Numbered from the stretch's first letter, positions 12,629-32,003 are shown. The stretch is 64,000 nt of DNA from Rhynchonema sp. JSB1_4 (GCA_030248065.1 JASAMV010005235.1:1-64000), one strand, 5' to 3'. A program made the numbers and translations. Notes: generated by a model from the letters alone, not told the origin.

Positions 12629-13397
12629 GAGGCCCTGATTGTGTGCATCGTCAACTGTGCAGTGTCAACATATTTGTAATGAGTGTTCCCGGTACGATTT
12701 CATTGCATCGAATAAAATTTGTCGAATACCCCATCGACCCAGCAACATCATGTGTGCTACTTTCCGGCATTCTGCTGCTGATCCCAAATGTTGTTGACCG
12801 CGCAGCGCCTTTGGGTGATGCGAGCAAGGCTGAGCTGGAAGGAAGTGAATACATTGAAAAACCACTTTTGCAAAAATATCTGCTATTCCGTCCAATCTGC
12901 TCGGTTCGACTGCTCGATGCGATCAATGCAAATCGTCTTCGTCCATCAACTTCAAATCTGACAAAAATCTGGTGAAAGTGACAATAATAGGAATTTTTGT
13001 TTACGTTCTAACGGAGTTGATGTCTACTTTTCGGATTACGAAACTGCCATGGCACATTTGTCAAGGGTGTTTCTTTTTAAATTGCTTGTTTCCGATTGTT
13101 TCTCCGCGCCGACCAACAGACAACAATTTTCTAGGAACAGCTGCGTACGCGTGCTCTGTTTGCAATGAAATAATGTCCATAGAATTTTCCAGATTGTCTG
13201 CCGCATTTAGTCGGCAAGGACGGAGTAACGATCCCCTCCCAGCCACCGTCCAACATTCAAGCGTTCACAATGATATCACAGCCCAAATGCAACAACCAGG
13301 GCGAGGACGTGGTGCTGCCGAAGGAGGGATACACGCGAACAGCGGAAAGGCGGAGTTCAGTGAAGAGAAACAAACCGCGTGCCACAAGGAAATATAA
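12629..13397 (+). CDS. Possible two-exon gene of unknown function
   Basis: A plus-strand frame at 12622-12975 contains protein-like sequence with a hydrophobic stretch (SCVLLSGILLLIPNVV) and a charged stretch (DASKAELEGSEYIEKP). It ends at a plausible donor (TG|GTGAAA at about 12973). After an acceptor at about 13133 (TTTTCTAG), a frame runs to a stop at 13397 and includes CSVCNEI and a GRGRGAAEGG stretch. The entry phase of the second exon does not match the exit phase of the first, so the join is unproven. The 12.65-12.93 kb block is open in three frames, which weakens the case. No family recognised. Confidence 0.3.
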
Positions 13398-13549
13398 TTC
13401 TATCAACGTAAAATTTATCAGGGTGTACACCCAAATCGAAAGTGCACAGTTTTTTGAAGAAACAAACAACAAAAAAAGCTTGGAACGCACGAATGACCAT
13501 TATAGTTTATGCAGTTTTTCCATGAATGGACTCTGAAGAAAGTGAATTA

Positions 13550-15000
13550 GAATAATATTGAGACGAGTTTGGGCGACAAAGCTTGAATATGGCAAAACAA
13601 ACCTAAAACTAAAGACGAAAAGCGGTTTGACACAATATCCAAGTTACATTGTGAACAACCGCAAAGCGACGAGCAGCAAAACTGGTCCCAAATAAAAGAA
13701 GACCGATACATCCATAACTAAGCTGACCAAGCACGTACTAATGTACTGGATCATGATTATAAATTTTGGTTTGACTACAAATTTTTGAGAAACCTATTTT
13801 TGCGCGGTCATGTTTTAATGGGGGTGCGAGTTGCGAGCCCAAGAAAAAGTTCGATGTCATCATAGGTCCGCAATCGCATTAACATGGCCGCACTTGCGCG
13901 TGCGGGCTGCTGGTCACCATCGAAACATTTCCTTGCGTTGCGAATACGCTGCGGAATTCGCTATCGAATGTTGCACGTTTGTGATGTTTTAGCCGACAGC
14001 AGTGTCGTGTGTGTCTGCCGAACCCGGTTCCTTGCAGACAACATTCCGGAAAGCTTCGATCATCGGCGTCATTGTCCATTCAAACATGTTAACTTAACGT
14101 TCGCTTGTCATTTCCGCAATAACATTGGGGTGTGCCACTTCTAAAAATGTTTTATGTCGCTCTCCCTTTAATTATCCATGCCACAAGGTAGCATCCAATC
14201 CACTGTGCTACCGTTTCAGGTTCGTACGGCTGGTGGAGTACGTATCTATGTATCTGGTGGCTTGTGACGTATCAGAAGAACTTTTCCATGCCAAACTCTT
14301 TTGCTCAGAAATATGTATACAACGATGAGGACATTTTTCTCCCCGAATGTACTGGGATCATGATTATAAATTTTGGTTTGACCAGAAATTTTTGAGAAAC
14401 CTATTTTTCGTAAAAGTGTTCATCTGTGTGTAGATGATCGTGCCAAATTGCATTAGAACTGTAATGCATAATTTCAACTTTTCTTTTTCTGGCTTCGTGA
14501 TCGATCTCATTCTTAATTTTGCTCAAGTTTTTTTTTTTGATTTATTGCCCGCATGTCATAATAAATTCTGCGTTTGTGTCCTGTGAGCATTCTGCTTTAT
14601 GATATACACAAGCATGCTCAACGCAACTCCGACTATTGCGCATCGCAACACCAACACTGCTATCAAGAAGGCATATGTAGAAATTTTTTCTGAACCCTTG
14701 GTCAGACCTTGGATTTGGTTCGTCGGCTCATGTTACCAAGTGGCAAGACTCACAAGCACAAAGTGTGAAGATTGAGGTGAGACTTTTACGTATAGGCACC
14801 CATAAAACAGTAACTGCATCAGCCTGTTCTTACTAATATTACGCTTCCCCCAACATTCTCCAACCAGCTTCTGAAGAGGAGCTATAGGAAAGTTAATTAA
14901 AACGGCGCTCTTTTCAATGAGAGGTTGGAAACATTCGACAAATGTTTAACAGTGCGCAGATGAGCGAGAGGATTAGATGAACATATTGAATTTTTTCCAC
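13550..15000. repeat. Spacer with a 65-bp direct repeat pair
   Basis: A 65-bp sequence starting ATGTACTGGATCATGATTAT occurs at 13738-13803 and again at 14347-14411 with few changes, about 609 bp apart in direct orientation. The DNA between may be a small element or an unequal-exchange unit. No gene is supported here; the short frames on both strands have no recognisable motif. Confidence 0.5.
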
Positions 15001-15029
15001 CGCGCTTTGTCGCACGAACGTTTTTGCGT

Positions 15030-15860
15030 CCAACGATTCGTGACCGACTGAGGACACTTTTTCAATGGAAAATCTGCAAAAAGACAAGGCAATTTAAAGA
15101 TATCACGAAAGCCGGGGAAAAATGAGAAACGAGAAAAATTCAGAAAACATGAGAGCTGGTGCATGCGACCAACAATCAGAGGGACGTAAACCAGCAGCAT
15201 CATTGAGATCACGTTTCGTGCAATTGAATATAAGAGCTGCGTTTTAGCCCATTTCACCTGGTGTTCATTACGCTCTTGTGCTAGAATGGTTATGTTGTCT
15301 TGTGACATTGTGTGTGCTGGACAGTCTTTTCTGATTTTCTCTCTTTTCTCATTTTTTGTACGTATGTAGGTGCCCGTGATCTTTACCTGTCTTGTCTTTC
15401 TACAGGTTTACCCTTGAAAAAGCGTCCTCAGTCGGTCACGAAACGTTGGAAGTAAAAACATATGTGTGGTAAAGCGCCGGTAGAGGCGCCGCCGCTAGTG
15501 AAAAAACACAGACCGGTAAGTATAGGTAGTCCAGCCGCGAACTCATGAGACGACTTATTTTGAAGTTGACTTGGACGGATCCAATAATGTTCCGGTTCCA
15601 CGCATTTCGGAAATGAAAGAAAGAGAAATGCATGTATTTTTTTAAAAACACGCTCTACACCTCGTTGCGTAAATTCCCTTTTGACTCCCAAAACATTTGT
15701 GTGTTGAACGATGTTGTTGTTCGCGTAAGCACGCAACAAATTGAGGTCAGCCAGCTGGAACTTTGTCATCATGTCTCTCGGACCAATCTCTTTCTTTTGT
15801 TTGGGAAAACCCGTGTAACCGGCGCATTTTTTAATCTGGCCAAGCAAGCTTTAAAAAAGA
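15030..15860. mobile_element. Possible retroelement remnant
   Basis: A roughly 38-bp motif containing TCCTCAGTCGGTCACGAA occurs inverted at about 15033-15072 and again at 15410-15450. The layout GAAAAAG, then a short GTG..CC/GG..CAC stem, then CGAAACG resembles the minimal hammerhead-like hairpins near the ends of Penelope-type and some non-LTR elements. A minus-strand 139-codon frame (15428-15847) and a 111-codon frame (14973-15308) flank it but show no reverse transcriptase or GIY-YIG motif that I can name. The call rests on the hairpin resemblance only. Confidence 0.3.
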
Positions 15861-16058
15861 GTCGTCTCATGAGCACGTGGCTGGACTATACATACATAGG
15901 CATGCATGTATGTACATACATAGTTACCTCTCGTATTATTGCTACTATGTAATTATGACGACGAACACGAAAGATCAAGTTGCCTGTCACTGCATGCATA
16001 TCACTGCTGCTCAAAAGTGATGAAGGAATGGCACTTTACCGTACCAAGCTTTTGTGCA

Positions 16059-16606
16059 TTAAAGGGTGTGTCTAACGTCTCTTAACCCCATGTTTTATGA
16101 GGTGCAATCGAAAGATGACCTCGACAGGCCGGCGTGTGCAAAAAACCGCGTCTTGTAACTCGCTAAATCGCGAAATCTTGAGGGTTACTTTTCGAATTAA
16201 ATCAATTTCCGGACACAAAACTCCAAGCGCTTTTGAGTGGGCGCTACTCACGTTTGGCATTATTCTGCTGAAACATTGCATGTTTAAGCGCGGCTCAGAC
16301 GCCTATGCAATGCACGTAGACGCTCAACACACACCGCTCTGGCTGCTGGCTTGACTGTGGACAAAATGAATGTTTCATTTAACACATAGAAGCTGGTTTG
16401 TGTGTGTTTCGCTTCGCAGCTGTTTTCCGTCAGCTCAGTCTGAATTTTGTGTCCGGAAATTGATTTAATTCGAAAAGTAACCCTCAAGATTTCGCGATTT
16501 GGCTAGTTAGAAGACGCGGTTTTTTGCACACGGCGGCCTTTCGAGGTCATCTTTCAATTCCACCCAACAAAACATGGGGTTAGGAGACGTTAGACACACC
16601 CTTTAA
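16059..16606. mobile_element. Foldback element bounded by TTAA (piggyBac-like MITE)
   Basis: Both ends read TTAA followed by AGGGTGTGTC in inverted orientation, and the inverted arms extend about 170 bp (16059-16230 against 16435-16606). The middle is unpaired and non-coding. TTAA on each side matches the duplication made by piggyBac-type transposases. A shorter relative with the same ends is at 28272-28591. Confidence 0.8.
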
Positions 16607-16638
16607 GATGATGGTGGTTATGCACCTCATTACGTATG

Positions 16639-16921
16639 GTCTGTTGATTAAATATCGACATAGTGTTGTAACCCCATGCAGGCAAATTTGGAGCGGGTTA
16701 GGTAAACACAAATGTTTCACCCTTGCCAACACAGGCTGCTGGCATTCAACACTAATGGTTCTGTATGACACAAAACCACGTGGTCTGCCATCCAACCGAA
16801 ACGACTGATGTTTAACTCCAACAGCCTGAGTTGACAAGGGTGAAACATTTGTGTTTACCTAACCCGCTCCAAATTTGCCTGCATGGGGTTACAACACTAT
16901 GTCGATATTTAATCAACAGAC
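16639..16921. mobile_element. Foldback element with about 95-bp inverted arms
   Basis: GTCTGTTGATTAAATATCGA starts the left arm and its complement ends the right arm; the arms match for about 95 bp, through the GGGTTAGGTAAACACAAATG region. It lies 32 bp from the preceding foldback element, so mobile DNA is clustered here. No coding capacity. Confidence 0.75.
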
Positions 16922-16946
16922 TATACAGTACCAGGTGTGTACGCGG

Positions 16947-17034
16947 CAGGGTTGGGCAAAAAAAAAATTTTTTTTTTAAAAATTTTTTTTTAAAAAAAAA
17001 ACTTGTTTAAAAAAAATTTTTTTTTCCAACCCTG
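16947..17034. mobile_element. hAT-like MITE, family A (88 bp)
   Basis: Termini are CAGGGTTGGGCAAAAAA on the left and its near-complement on the right (reading CCAACCCTG, with one C missing). The core is pure A and T runs. Both sides carry the 8-bp duplication GTACGCGG. An 8-bp duplication with CAGGG ends is the hAT superfamily signature. Two further copies are at 46132-46647 and 50115-50409. Confidence 0.88.
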
Positions 17035-17039
17035 GTACG

Positions 17040-18450
17040 CGGCGTTGGCTGATCAAAAAAGGGGTTAGAATGGGTTTTGTTCTGCTCTGATTCCGCGGAT
17101 TCAGTACGCTTGTTCAGCTGTTTTGCCTGATTGATCTGTCTTGAATTTAGGGTTTTCAATGGAAAACCTCTGAAAATAACGATAGGCGAGATTCAAGAGT
17201 TTATCGCTTATCTCTGTTGTTGCGGTGGTTCAAGAGCCAGACAGAAGTGGCTCAAGAGACCCGAGTGACCCCGCTGAGCACGTCTTGATACGCCAGCAGG
17301 GTAAATAAACAGCAATGTTATTCAGGATGCTAATAATTAGAGTAACCATAGCACAGTATGTACCTCGGTCATCCTTTATGAGTCGCTATGATACTGCGCA
17401 TGTCAGGCAGTTTAGATTTTGTATACTGCAGTAAAGGCAGGTGGGCTGTCGGCATGCTTGGCATAGTGCGGGATGTTTTACATTGAATACCCCTTTATTA
17501 AACACAACTTAATACCCGCTGAGACCATATATGACGGACACTAACAGTTTTCAGTCCTACAAACTTATATCTTGACGATGGTGCAGCAAGAAACCTCGCT
17601 AATCATAATAGTAATTATGATAAAAGTCCATAATCCTGCCGCATGCATGCGGTTGTTTTCCCATCCGCATTCCATAATGTTCATGCACACATGAACCATG
17701 ACCATGCATGGATAAAGCCTTGCTTCGCGTGCGTGCTCCTGGGATTGACAAAGTTTTTTTTGGTTCTTGAGATTTTTTAAAAGCAAGTCATGGAAACTGA
17801 TCAATATGCAATTTTTGTTAAATAAAGTTCGATCCCCTCTGTAAATCTTTTTTGCACGTATGACATCTGGGCTTGCTGGAATGGAAAAATTCTCTGTTGT
17901 TGTTGTTCCCCTGGTGTTTTAACGCGCTCTTGTATTGCGATAGTGCAGAATTCTCTTTGCGTATCATTAAACTGCAAGAAAACTGCCGCAATATTTAACT
18001 TGACATGAACTGAAAGAGTGAAGGCGTTGTTTCAAGCGTTGCACCTATAAATGACTGTGAAGTCCCAGGTGATTCCAATCAGTCATATTATTTTTTTATA
18101 TATCCAAGTCCAGCTGGCCAAAGTGGTTGTAGTGCAGCGCATGTGCACCTACAGTGACCCAAACAAAGAACTTCCAGCAACAATTTGATTGTAAAATCAC
18201 CACGTGACTTCAGAACTTACGTTCACGTCAAACGGCGGCAAAAAAATTAACGAAAAATTGCGTCATTTTACGATCATGTGTGCCGCATCTGTACGTTTGC
18301 GTTAAGTTTGAAGTCGCGTGCCACCGACGTTGCGAAATATATGCATCATTCAAAATGAGAAATAAAATGTATCATTTTCGAACACAGTAATATCGATCGA
18401 TACACCGCTACGTTCAGAGAATCAAACTGTCCCCGATAATTCTCATGAAA
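17040..18450. other. Anonymous DNA upstream of SPRED
   Basis: Single-copy-looking sequence with no convincing coding potential. It should contain the SPRED promoter and 5' leader, but no TATA box or other promoter element stands out. Confidence 0.4.
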
Positions 18451-18454
18451 CATC

Positions 18455-24476
<6,022 letters not shown>

Positions 24477-24496
24477 TTGCATTGAAGCGATCTTTT

Positions 24497-24502
24497 AATA
24501 AA
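24497..24502 (+). terminator. Polyadenylation signal of SPRED
   Basis: AATAAA lies 21 bp downstream of the proposed SPRED stop at 24476. Its position independently supports 24214-24476 as the terminal exon. Confidence 0.7.
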
Positions 24503-24509
24503 TTTTACG

Positions 24510-27500
24510 TTCGACATCTGAATTTTAAAAAAAATTTGAACGACAAGAAGCAGGCTTCTACCTACATATGCGGATGCTATAATACCGGACATTTTGATAT
24601 CTGAAAATATGTATGCTGTGCAATTTAGAATGTACAAGAACACAATGATAAATTTATAATATCGACGTGTGTCGCGTACACATCAGCATTACAAACAGAC
24701 CAAAATCACAAGACGGAACAAGTATACGAATGGATTTTGCGCGCATTATTTGACAAGGTCGCTGACTCTCAACGTTATGCTGAACTCTCCTAAAACGATC
24801 ATGATCTTTAAAGCTCGTCATTCATGGAAAATCATGGCTGTCGCTTTAGTGCGATGCATAATAAGTACATCAGCTTTCGTAAAAAAGGTTTTAGGTTGCG
24901 TGAATAAAGCTTTGCGCCAAAGTAACGACAATCGGCAGGGTTCGATACTGGAGACCCACACACACGACACATGTGGCGCTGCAAATCTCAGTTCGATCGA
25001 ACAGAAAGTTACGAGGAAAAATTCGAACTTTGCGCATTTATATCTCCTTTGGTCTCTGACCTTTAATGTTAATGATCGTATTGTCTTCCAATGTGTGAAA
25101 TCGCACCGCAAAAACCTTTACACAGGAACAAACAGGGACAATAAGAATCTAAAAAACTAACAAACAACAAACAATACACACAAAATAAAAAAAATTTTTT
25201 AAAATTTAAAAACACAAAATTTATTTATGATATCCTTATATTTCTAACACTTATCACACCCCCTTATTTTTTATCTCATAACATACTGCGGGGAAATTAG
25301 TGTTCACACTCCTTTTGGGAAGGGAATAAGTGTACCGCTCTGCAGAAGGAGAGGGGGAAGACCCAATCTTAAAAAAAGTTTTTTGATGTGGAAAAATGTG
25401 GCTATTTTTTACCACCTTTGCGGAAAACGTCCCTGGTGAAAAGGGTAAATTTGGCGATTCCTGACAGTTTACATATACCTAAAAATTACAAAGTTTAGGC
25501 CTAAAAATGCTCATTTTAGGACCAGAAATGCCTGTTTTAGGCTAAAATTGGGGGAATTAGCGTACTTGGTGCGTGAGTAAGTGTACTCGTGGGGACAAGC
25601 TAGTGTATGTACTTCCGTACCATGGTCGGGGAAATTAGTGTACCCTACCCCAAGTCATTGCAGCTCCTGGGAGGCCCCGTAGCCTACGGGGCCCGCCAGG
25701 AGCTACAGTAACTTGCACATAAAATTACAGAATGATTAATTAGTTTTGTTAAATTTTATCAAATAACATCCGTTTGCCTCATTTTATGCCACACCGAGGT
25801 GATTTTGGAGACTGTACAACAGTTAATGGATACAAGGTCTTCCGAAAATTTCACAAAACGCCCACAACAATCACTGTCTTTCTGGGACAATCAAAGGTGC
25901 AATACATTATGCGCGATGCTTGCGTGCGTGTGTTAGGAACGCATGAAGTGTAAATGATCAATACATTTCGAAACTACTTCGGAAACGGCAAATTAAAAAA
26001 TTCGATTTGCCGAAATCTATCCGAATCGAATGAACTGATTGCCATGATCGTCGTCAGACTTCTTCCCGAAACGAATGAACTCGTTTCCGGCCTGATGCGC
26101 GCGTTTGCCGAAACGAATGAAGCTGTTATCGCCCGGCATCGCCTCCTGCGGACATTTTGTAGGAGGACGATTTGTCTATTGAGACCAAGAACGTGGGTTT
26201 TGATGGGCCGCCTCGTAGGCCAGATAGAAAATACTGTTTGAATATTTTCGAAGTTGTTGCTGCTTGCTATCATATCACGTTTTTTAACTCATTGTGCCGT
26301 TATCAATCCATCGAAGTAATGTCATAGGGAACCACAAAAAATTATTACGGCTCAACAAACTTGAGAAGAAACATTTTTGTATCTGTGAATGGAAACATGG
26401 CAGAGATCGCTACTTGAGACCAACCCCGGACTTTTTGCCGAATCTGATGAACTCATTGCCGGGCACGTGTTTGCGAAATCGAATAAATCCGTTGTCGGCG
26501 TAGCCAACGCCCGCCTCTTCTTGGTAACGTTTGCCTGATGAAACGTTTAAAGGTGGACAAATTGGAAGTGCGTTTCGACACAAAAGTTCGCGCTTTGAAT
26601 AGCTTATGGTTGACTGAGCAGCACCTGGTTTCTTCGTTGTACATATAGCACAGGTCTACTAAGCAAGCAGTTGCAGCAATGTCAACGGATGTGTGCATAT
26701 TACAAACACATTATCGTGCCATAAAACTGCAATATTAGGCGCACAATGTTATCCCAGCATCGCTGCAGCTTCAGGACTGTCTGAGCTTACTCACTGTAAC
26801 TTGCATTGATGCCTGGGCCTAAAAGTGGGCAAAAGTTGCACTGGTACATCACTGCGGATCGGTGTGCGTGTGGATTCGCCCGAACAATATAGTTCAGAAA
26901 CCAAAAATTATTCATGTTCAGAAGATGGCCAAGCCAAACAATTCAAACCACCAACCCACCAGGCGCCCATCGTGAAACCTCTGCGGGAGCGTGCGGCGGT
27001 CGCCAGCGTTTATCGTCTCGCGCCAGACTCACACGAGTGTTGAATGCCTGCGTGTGCAAGGAGGGATGGTCAGCCGTCAAGTGCAAAGTTGTTAAGTAAG
27101 TTCCGTTTCTGGGATCGGTTTTGGCTGGTCACTACACACTTTATGCACACCAGGGCGCAATATGAGGATTTATTTGGGCTGGTCGCAATTTTGTGGTCAG
27201 CCTTCGCAAAAATGGAAAAGAAATATCAGACAAAAAGTACCCATGACCAAAATAAGGAGTCAAGTTTTTTTTGCTGCTATAGTGAAAACCTATGCCGCTA
27301 ACTGAAACCTTTTTTCATCACGTGACCGCTAAACCCTATCTACATACAGTATGAATTCTTAAAACCACTTTAACTTACCGCAACAGCAACAGCCAGTGAA
27401 ACCAGACTCAGCAGTAACTTCATGACCATTTTGAAATTTACTGACGAAAATAGGGACAAAGCCGTTAGTTGTGCAACCCTGATCAGTGTTGTGGCTTCTT

Positions 27501-28260
27501 TGAAGCGCAGACCTGCAAAATTGTGTGCATTCATATACTCAACTGCACTAGAGAAAATCGGGGAGCACCCCAATATGCAGACGAACGTTAAGATATGGTC
27601 TTAAGCAAGTTTTGGCACCGGCATGGTTCACGTGAAAATGTATCGTTAGTTCTTGGGGGGGGGCGGGAGGGGGCCCTTCCTCGGGTACGCCTGTTCCCCC
27701 TCCATGGTACGGCTGCCCCCCGTTCCCCTACGGGTACGTCTACTCCCTAATTTTTGCCTAAAATATGTAAATGTTGGCCTAAAATAGACATTTTAGGCAT
27801 AAATGAGTGACTTTTTAGGTCAATGTTGTCAAAAATCGCCAAAATACCCTTTTTATGGAGAATTTTTTCAAAAAGGCGCAAAAATGGGTCAAATTTTTGA
27901 CCTCAAAAAGTGACTTTTCTCCAAATTTCGGTCTTTCCCCCCTTCCCCCAGGTGGGTACGTCTATTCCTCTCCGAAAAAGGGGGTACCACCTGCCTGTTC
28001 CCCTCCGGACCAGGAACTACACTGGTTGTACCTGATCAAGCCGAGTTGGATTAACGTGTGGTCACACCCTCGACTTGCAAAGCGACACCAAATCTGTATC
28101 GAAAGGACGCAAAATCGATGTCAAGACACCGGTGAACACCGGGATGGAAAGTGTTAAGTGTTAAGGCTTAAAAGCAGTTTGCAAAATGTATGTGCGAAAC
28201 TAAGCTGTTGTTGCTCACGGACATTTTAAAATAGTCGTACCGAGCAGATTACCAGCGCAG
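24510..28260. other. Repeat-rich spacer without a convincing gene
   Basis: A 163-codon plus frame (24669-25160) lacks any motif and is probably chance. 25245-25690 contains a degraded short element with GGGGAAATTAGTGTAC blocks and AAATGCCTGTTTTAGGC palindromes. 25960-26240 has a degenerate repeat encoding ETNEL-like and ESNEL-like units in one frame. 26900-27100 has a frame ending in a Cys-rich ACVCKEGWSAVKC segment that resembles part of an EGF-like module but cannot be linked to other exons. 27650-28015 is another degraded element ending in CCAGGAACTACACTG, the right end of the family at 36158-36537. Confidence 0.45.
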
Positions 28261-28271
28261 TCTTCTGTTGC

Positions 28272-28591
28272 TTAAAGGGTGTGTCGAACATCGCCTAGTA
28301 ACGCCCCGGTCCGTTCTTTGGTGTGGAAATGAAACGAAGCACCGGGTTGACATTTTTTTTGTGCGCCTGTCGGTGTCGCTTGAGGGCTACGTTTGATTGG
28401 TGTAAAATCGAATATCGTAACATAAACAACTGCGGATTGGATCATGAAGCTGATTTGATTTTTACTAAAACCACCACCTCATTGGCTTGAGCAGAAGCTT
28501 GGCTTTCAGAATCAACTTGGTGCTGTCTTTCAGCTCCATGGTTTCAAGAAAAGGGGTGTGGTATTTTGGTAATGTTTGACACACCCTTTAA
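28272..28591. mobile_element. TTAA-bounded MITE, second copy
   Basis: A 320-bp segment starting TTAAAGGGTGTGTCGAACAT and ending in GACACACCCTTTAA. It shares terminal bases and TTAA flanks with the 16059-16606 element, but the internal sequence differs. Confidence 0.75.
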
Positions 28592-28599
28592 CGATCACA

Positions 28600-30840
28600 C
28601 GCACACGAAAAAAGCAGCTTGAAAGGAAAAAACTGAATACTGTATTCGACTGTGAAAAGAAACAACTCAGGAATAACTGTCCATTGATTTCTCAAATGAA
28701 TTAGGTACTGTAGGTATACTGTACGGAGCGGGCTCTCCTCATTTCTAATTTATGACGCCAAATAAAGGCGCGACACAAACTGTAAGTGCCGGTCATAAAA
28801 CTCGCGACTTGCTTATGGTCGAGCGTGGCTTCGTTCTGAACAGCAGAGTTTAATGAGATTTTCAACAATTCGTCGGCCGGAACAAAAGACGCAACATATA
28901 GGTACATGTGGCGTCGAACAAATTCAGAAAAAATCACTCGCCAATGCTCGCAACTTTGATGAGCTCATAAATCTTGGCAGTGGAGTGGTGCCACACAGAG
29001 ACACACGATTAGAAGCTGGGAATGAGTGGCATGTAGTAACACACAAATCGGAGGCAAAAGCGTATTATGTATATTGTGTCGAATTTTAGGAATTGTACCA
29101 AACGAAAAAAAAACGCAAAAGAAGCGAAAATTACATATGCGGTCCACTACGTTCAGCACTGGTCGGTGGGCTCCCTGTAATTTGCGAGACACAAATTGAT
29201 TGCTTGCAGTCCCATACGAAACTGTAGTTAATGGGTGGCCCGGTTTTTTCTTAAAAAATAATTCTATACGTTAAACATTAAAGCTGGGGTTTTTGCGCAC
29301 AAAATCTTCGGGTGATGTTTCATAAAATCACACATCATAAAGCTTTTCAGATACCCCCAGACGGACCAATTGCAGCAATTTTGATACCCAACGAGTTCAA
29401 ATTTCTGGTGGCCGTTGTAAGATGAAACACAGACACTGTATCCTTCCGCCGTAAATTGGATTACGTCGTTTGGAGTACTTTTTGTCACTAACAGACACTT
29501 GCAACTTTAGTGTTTAACTTGGCAACTTTCTGATTTATTCTTGTGGATGTACTGTAGTAGTATATGTGGATATAATGTATAATAGTGGTGATCAGAATTA
29601 ATGCTTAGCAAGCACTGCCGGAGTATCGAACCAAGCCAAATTACAGCACGGTATATAATACAGGGTGGGTCAAAAGCAGCTTCATGCAGCCAGCTCCTTT
29701 TTTTTAAAAAACCTTGTGTGTAATAATGACCAATCAAATTTATTGTTCCAAAATCAGACTGACTAGAAACTTCAAAACCAAGAACTCATGAAATATACAT
29801 AACAGCAGAACGGGTTTAAAAATGGGTTGGAACACGAGTATTATATAACATTCTGGCATTCAAAATATTACAAAAGAACACACAAGAAACATTTGGAGAC
29901 ACAAATAAAAAGAAAAATAAAGTGAGAATGAGCAAAATGTCGTGTCATTGGTTGTAAACATACAATAATAATGGATTAAAATACCTAATACCATTCACCG
30001 ATACGACCATAATATGTAAATGGTTATTCAGCGTCATTTATAATGGAAACAAAGATTATTAGATAACAAACGTTGGCATGACATTAATGAGGATTGTCAT
30101 GTTAAATAACGTACGACGGCACTCAATACTTTGGGTCCAATCGGAATATATGTATTCAACATCGATAGAGTTTAACGTCAAAGCAGGGCGGCCGAAAAAG
30201 TTTCACCCAACATTGGTATTGAAAAAAATAGCGAGCATAACAGGTGCCCCGTGGGCGGATGCATTAGAACAACATGCCCAATTGGGTACAAATCGAATCA
30301 ACTGTTTGCAACATTAGTTTATAATTACAAATTCCCAACAAACCGAAGTATAAAATCAGGTGAGGCTTCAGGATGCCAGGAGGGAAACAGTTCAACATTT
30401 GCAGCATGCGTGAAACATCATCCAACCTATTTAAAGCAAAATCGGTCCAAAACATGGAATTGACTGCTAAACCAGCAGCTGATGTTCCACGTTCTGCCGT
30501 AAAAGGCAGACAATGAGGGAACAAAACTATACTAGGCCTGTAACAAAACTATACAAGCTTAACAAATAACGTAATGATGGATTCAACAAAACTCAAAATA
30601 TTCAAATCAAACAAAACCATGACAAACAAGATTATTCTGAAATGATCCGAGTATTTGTGCCATATTATGGCACACAAGCGAGATTCGTGTGGGAATGTAT
30701 CTTTTCGTGAGGTTTGAAGTGTGAAAAGGGTTCTTAGTGAGAAGAGAAGCGCACAAACAAAAGAACAAACCAACAAATTTGTATGAAGTCGGGCCAGATT
30801 CACTTGCGAAAAGTCTAGGTCACTAAGCAAAAACTGAGTT
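28600..30840. other. AT-rich spacer, no supported gene
   Basis: Short frames exist (for example 28853-29089 plus, 78 codons; 30078-30317 plus, 79 codons; 30549-30830 minus, 93 codons) but none shows a recognisable domain or splice partner. This may include 3' untranslated or intergenic DNA downstream of the LCLAT1-like gene. Confidence 0.35.
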
Positions 30841-30851
30841 TAAAAAATAAG

Positions 30852-31436
30852 GGTGGCCGTCGAAAATCCCGAAAAAAAATCCCGAAACGGAAAATCCCGA
30901 AAAAAAATCCCGAAAAGCAAACATCCCGAAAAAATCCCGAAAAATAAAAAGGTGTAGAAATGGACCAAATTTTTTTGTCAGAAGTTGGCATTCATGTCGT
31001 TGGTGCTCAGGCTTGCATTCAGGGTTAGGCCTAGGCTTAGGCTGCCAGCCAGGAAGACCTGTTCATACGAAGGAAACATCAACAAAAATACACATGCTCA
31101 GGCTTTATTTCAGGCTTAGGCTTAGGCTGCCAGCCAGGAAGACCCGTCCACGTAAAGGAACTATCCACAAAAATACAACGCCCAGGCCTTCATTCAGGGT
31201 TAGGCTTAGGCTTAGGCTGCCAGCCAGGAAGACATGACCGAACGAGAATTTCAATATCTTGAGCCCCAACTGATCCATTGCCCAAATTATGGACTCCAAC
31301 TACATGAACACCCCTTTCTGCACCTTAAACTTTGTATTTTTTCCCAATATCATTTTTCGGGATTTTTGCTTTTCGGGATTTTTTTCGGGATTTTTTTATT
31401 TTTCGGGATTTTTTTTCGGGATTTTCGACCCCACCC
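30852..31436. mobile_element. Foldback element with CCCGAAAA arms and an internal tandem repeat
   Basis: The arms are arrays of AAAATCCCGAAAAAA on the left and the complement on the right (TTTTTTCGGGATTTT). The ends pair as GGTGGCCGTCG against CGACCCCACC. AAAATAAG lies on both sides (30844-30851 and 31437-31444), consistent with an 8-bp target duplication. The centre holds three tandem copies of an about 90-bp unit containing AGGCTTAGGCTGCCAGCCAG; the same GGCTTAGG motif recurs at 38820 and 55360. Confidence 0.7.
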
Positions 31437-32003
31437 AAAATAAGTGCCCGTTTTCGCAAGCAAACTTGACACAACTGAAAAAAACGTATGGCACCAAAAA
31501 AACAGTCACGCGGACACTAGAGGGAAGTAAGCTAGAATACATGGGTTGTTCATGTTTGGTGACTAGACTTTATAAGTATACTAAAGACCTAAATTTGTCG
31601 TTTTCAGATCCATATTTTCCTGGATCACTGCGCTGTGCATAACGGAAAAGGAAACGTGAAAATAGACGGCTGATTAGTTACGTGACTACCGACTATTGTC
31701 AACTCTCCAAAACCATTCAACAATGAACAATAATCAAGAAAAACCACCAAGTACGACGACTGAAAGATATCAATTCTTCAGAGCACAACTTTCGCATTTC
31801 AAAAATGCAAAACATATTTCTTGAAAGCAACATTACCGAAGACACACCAGGGTATTGACAAAAAAACATAATAAGTTTCAGATGTGCGGGTAGGCTTCGT
31901 TTGGAGAAGATTGAAAATGTCGATCGAAGTCAAAAAATTTCAGGTTCACAAAACTCTATCTGAGGCGGAGCGAAACCACGACGCCTAAAACACATCAAGC
32001 GGA

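Noticed and set aside
13257..13536. Overlapping frames on both strands
   Set aside because: They are shadows of one another; only the 13133-13397 plus frame was kept, at low confidence.
24669..25160. 163-codon plus-strand frame
   Set aside because: No domain, signal or repeat of known type; composition suggests chance, and it follows the SPRED polyadenylation signal.
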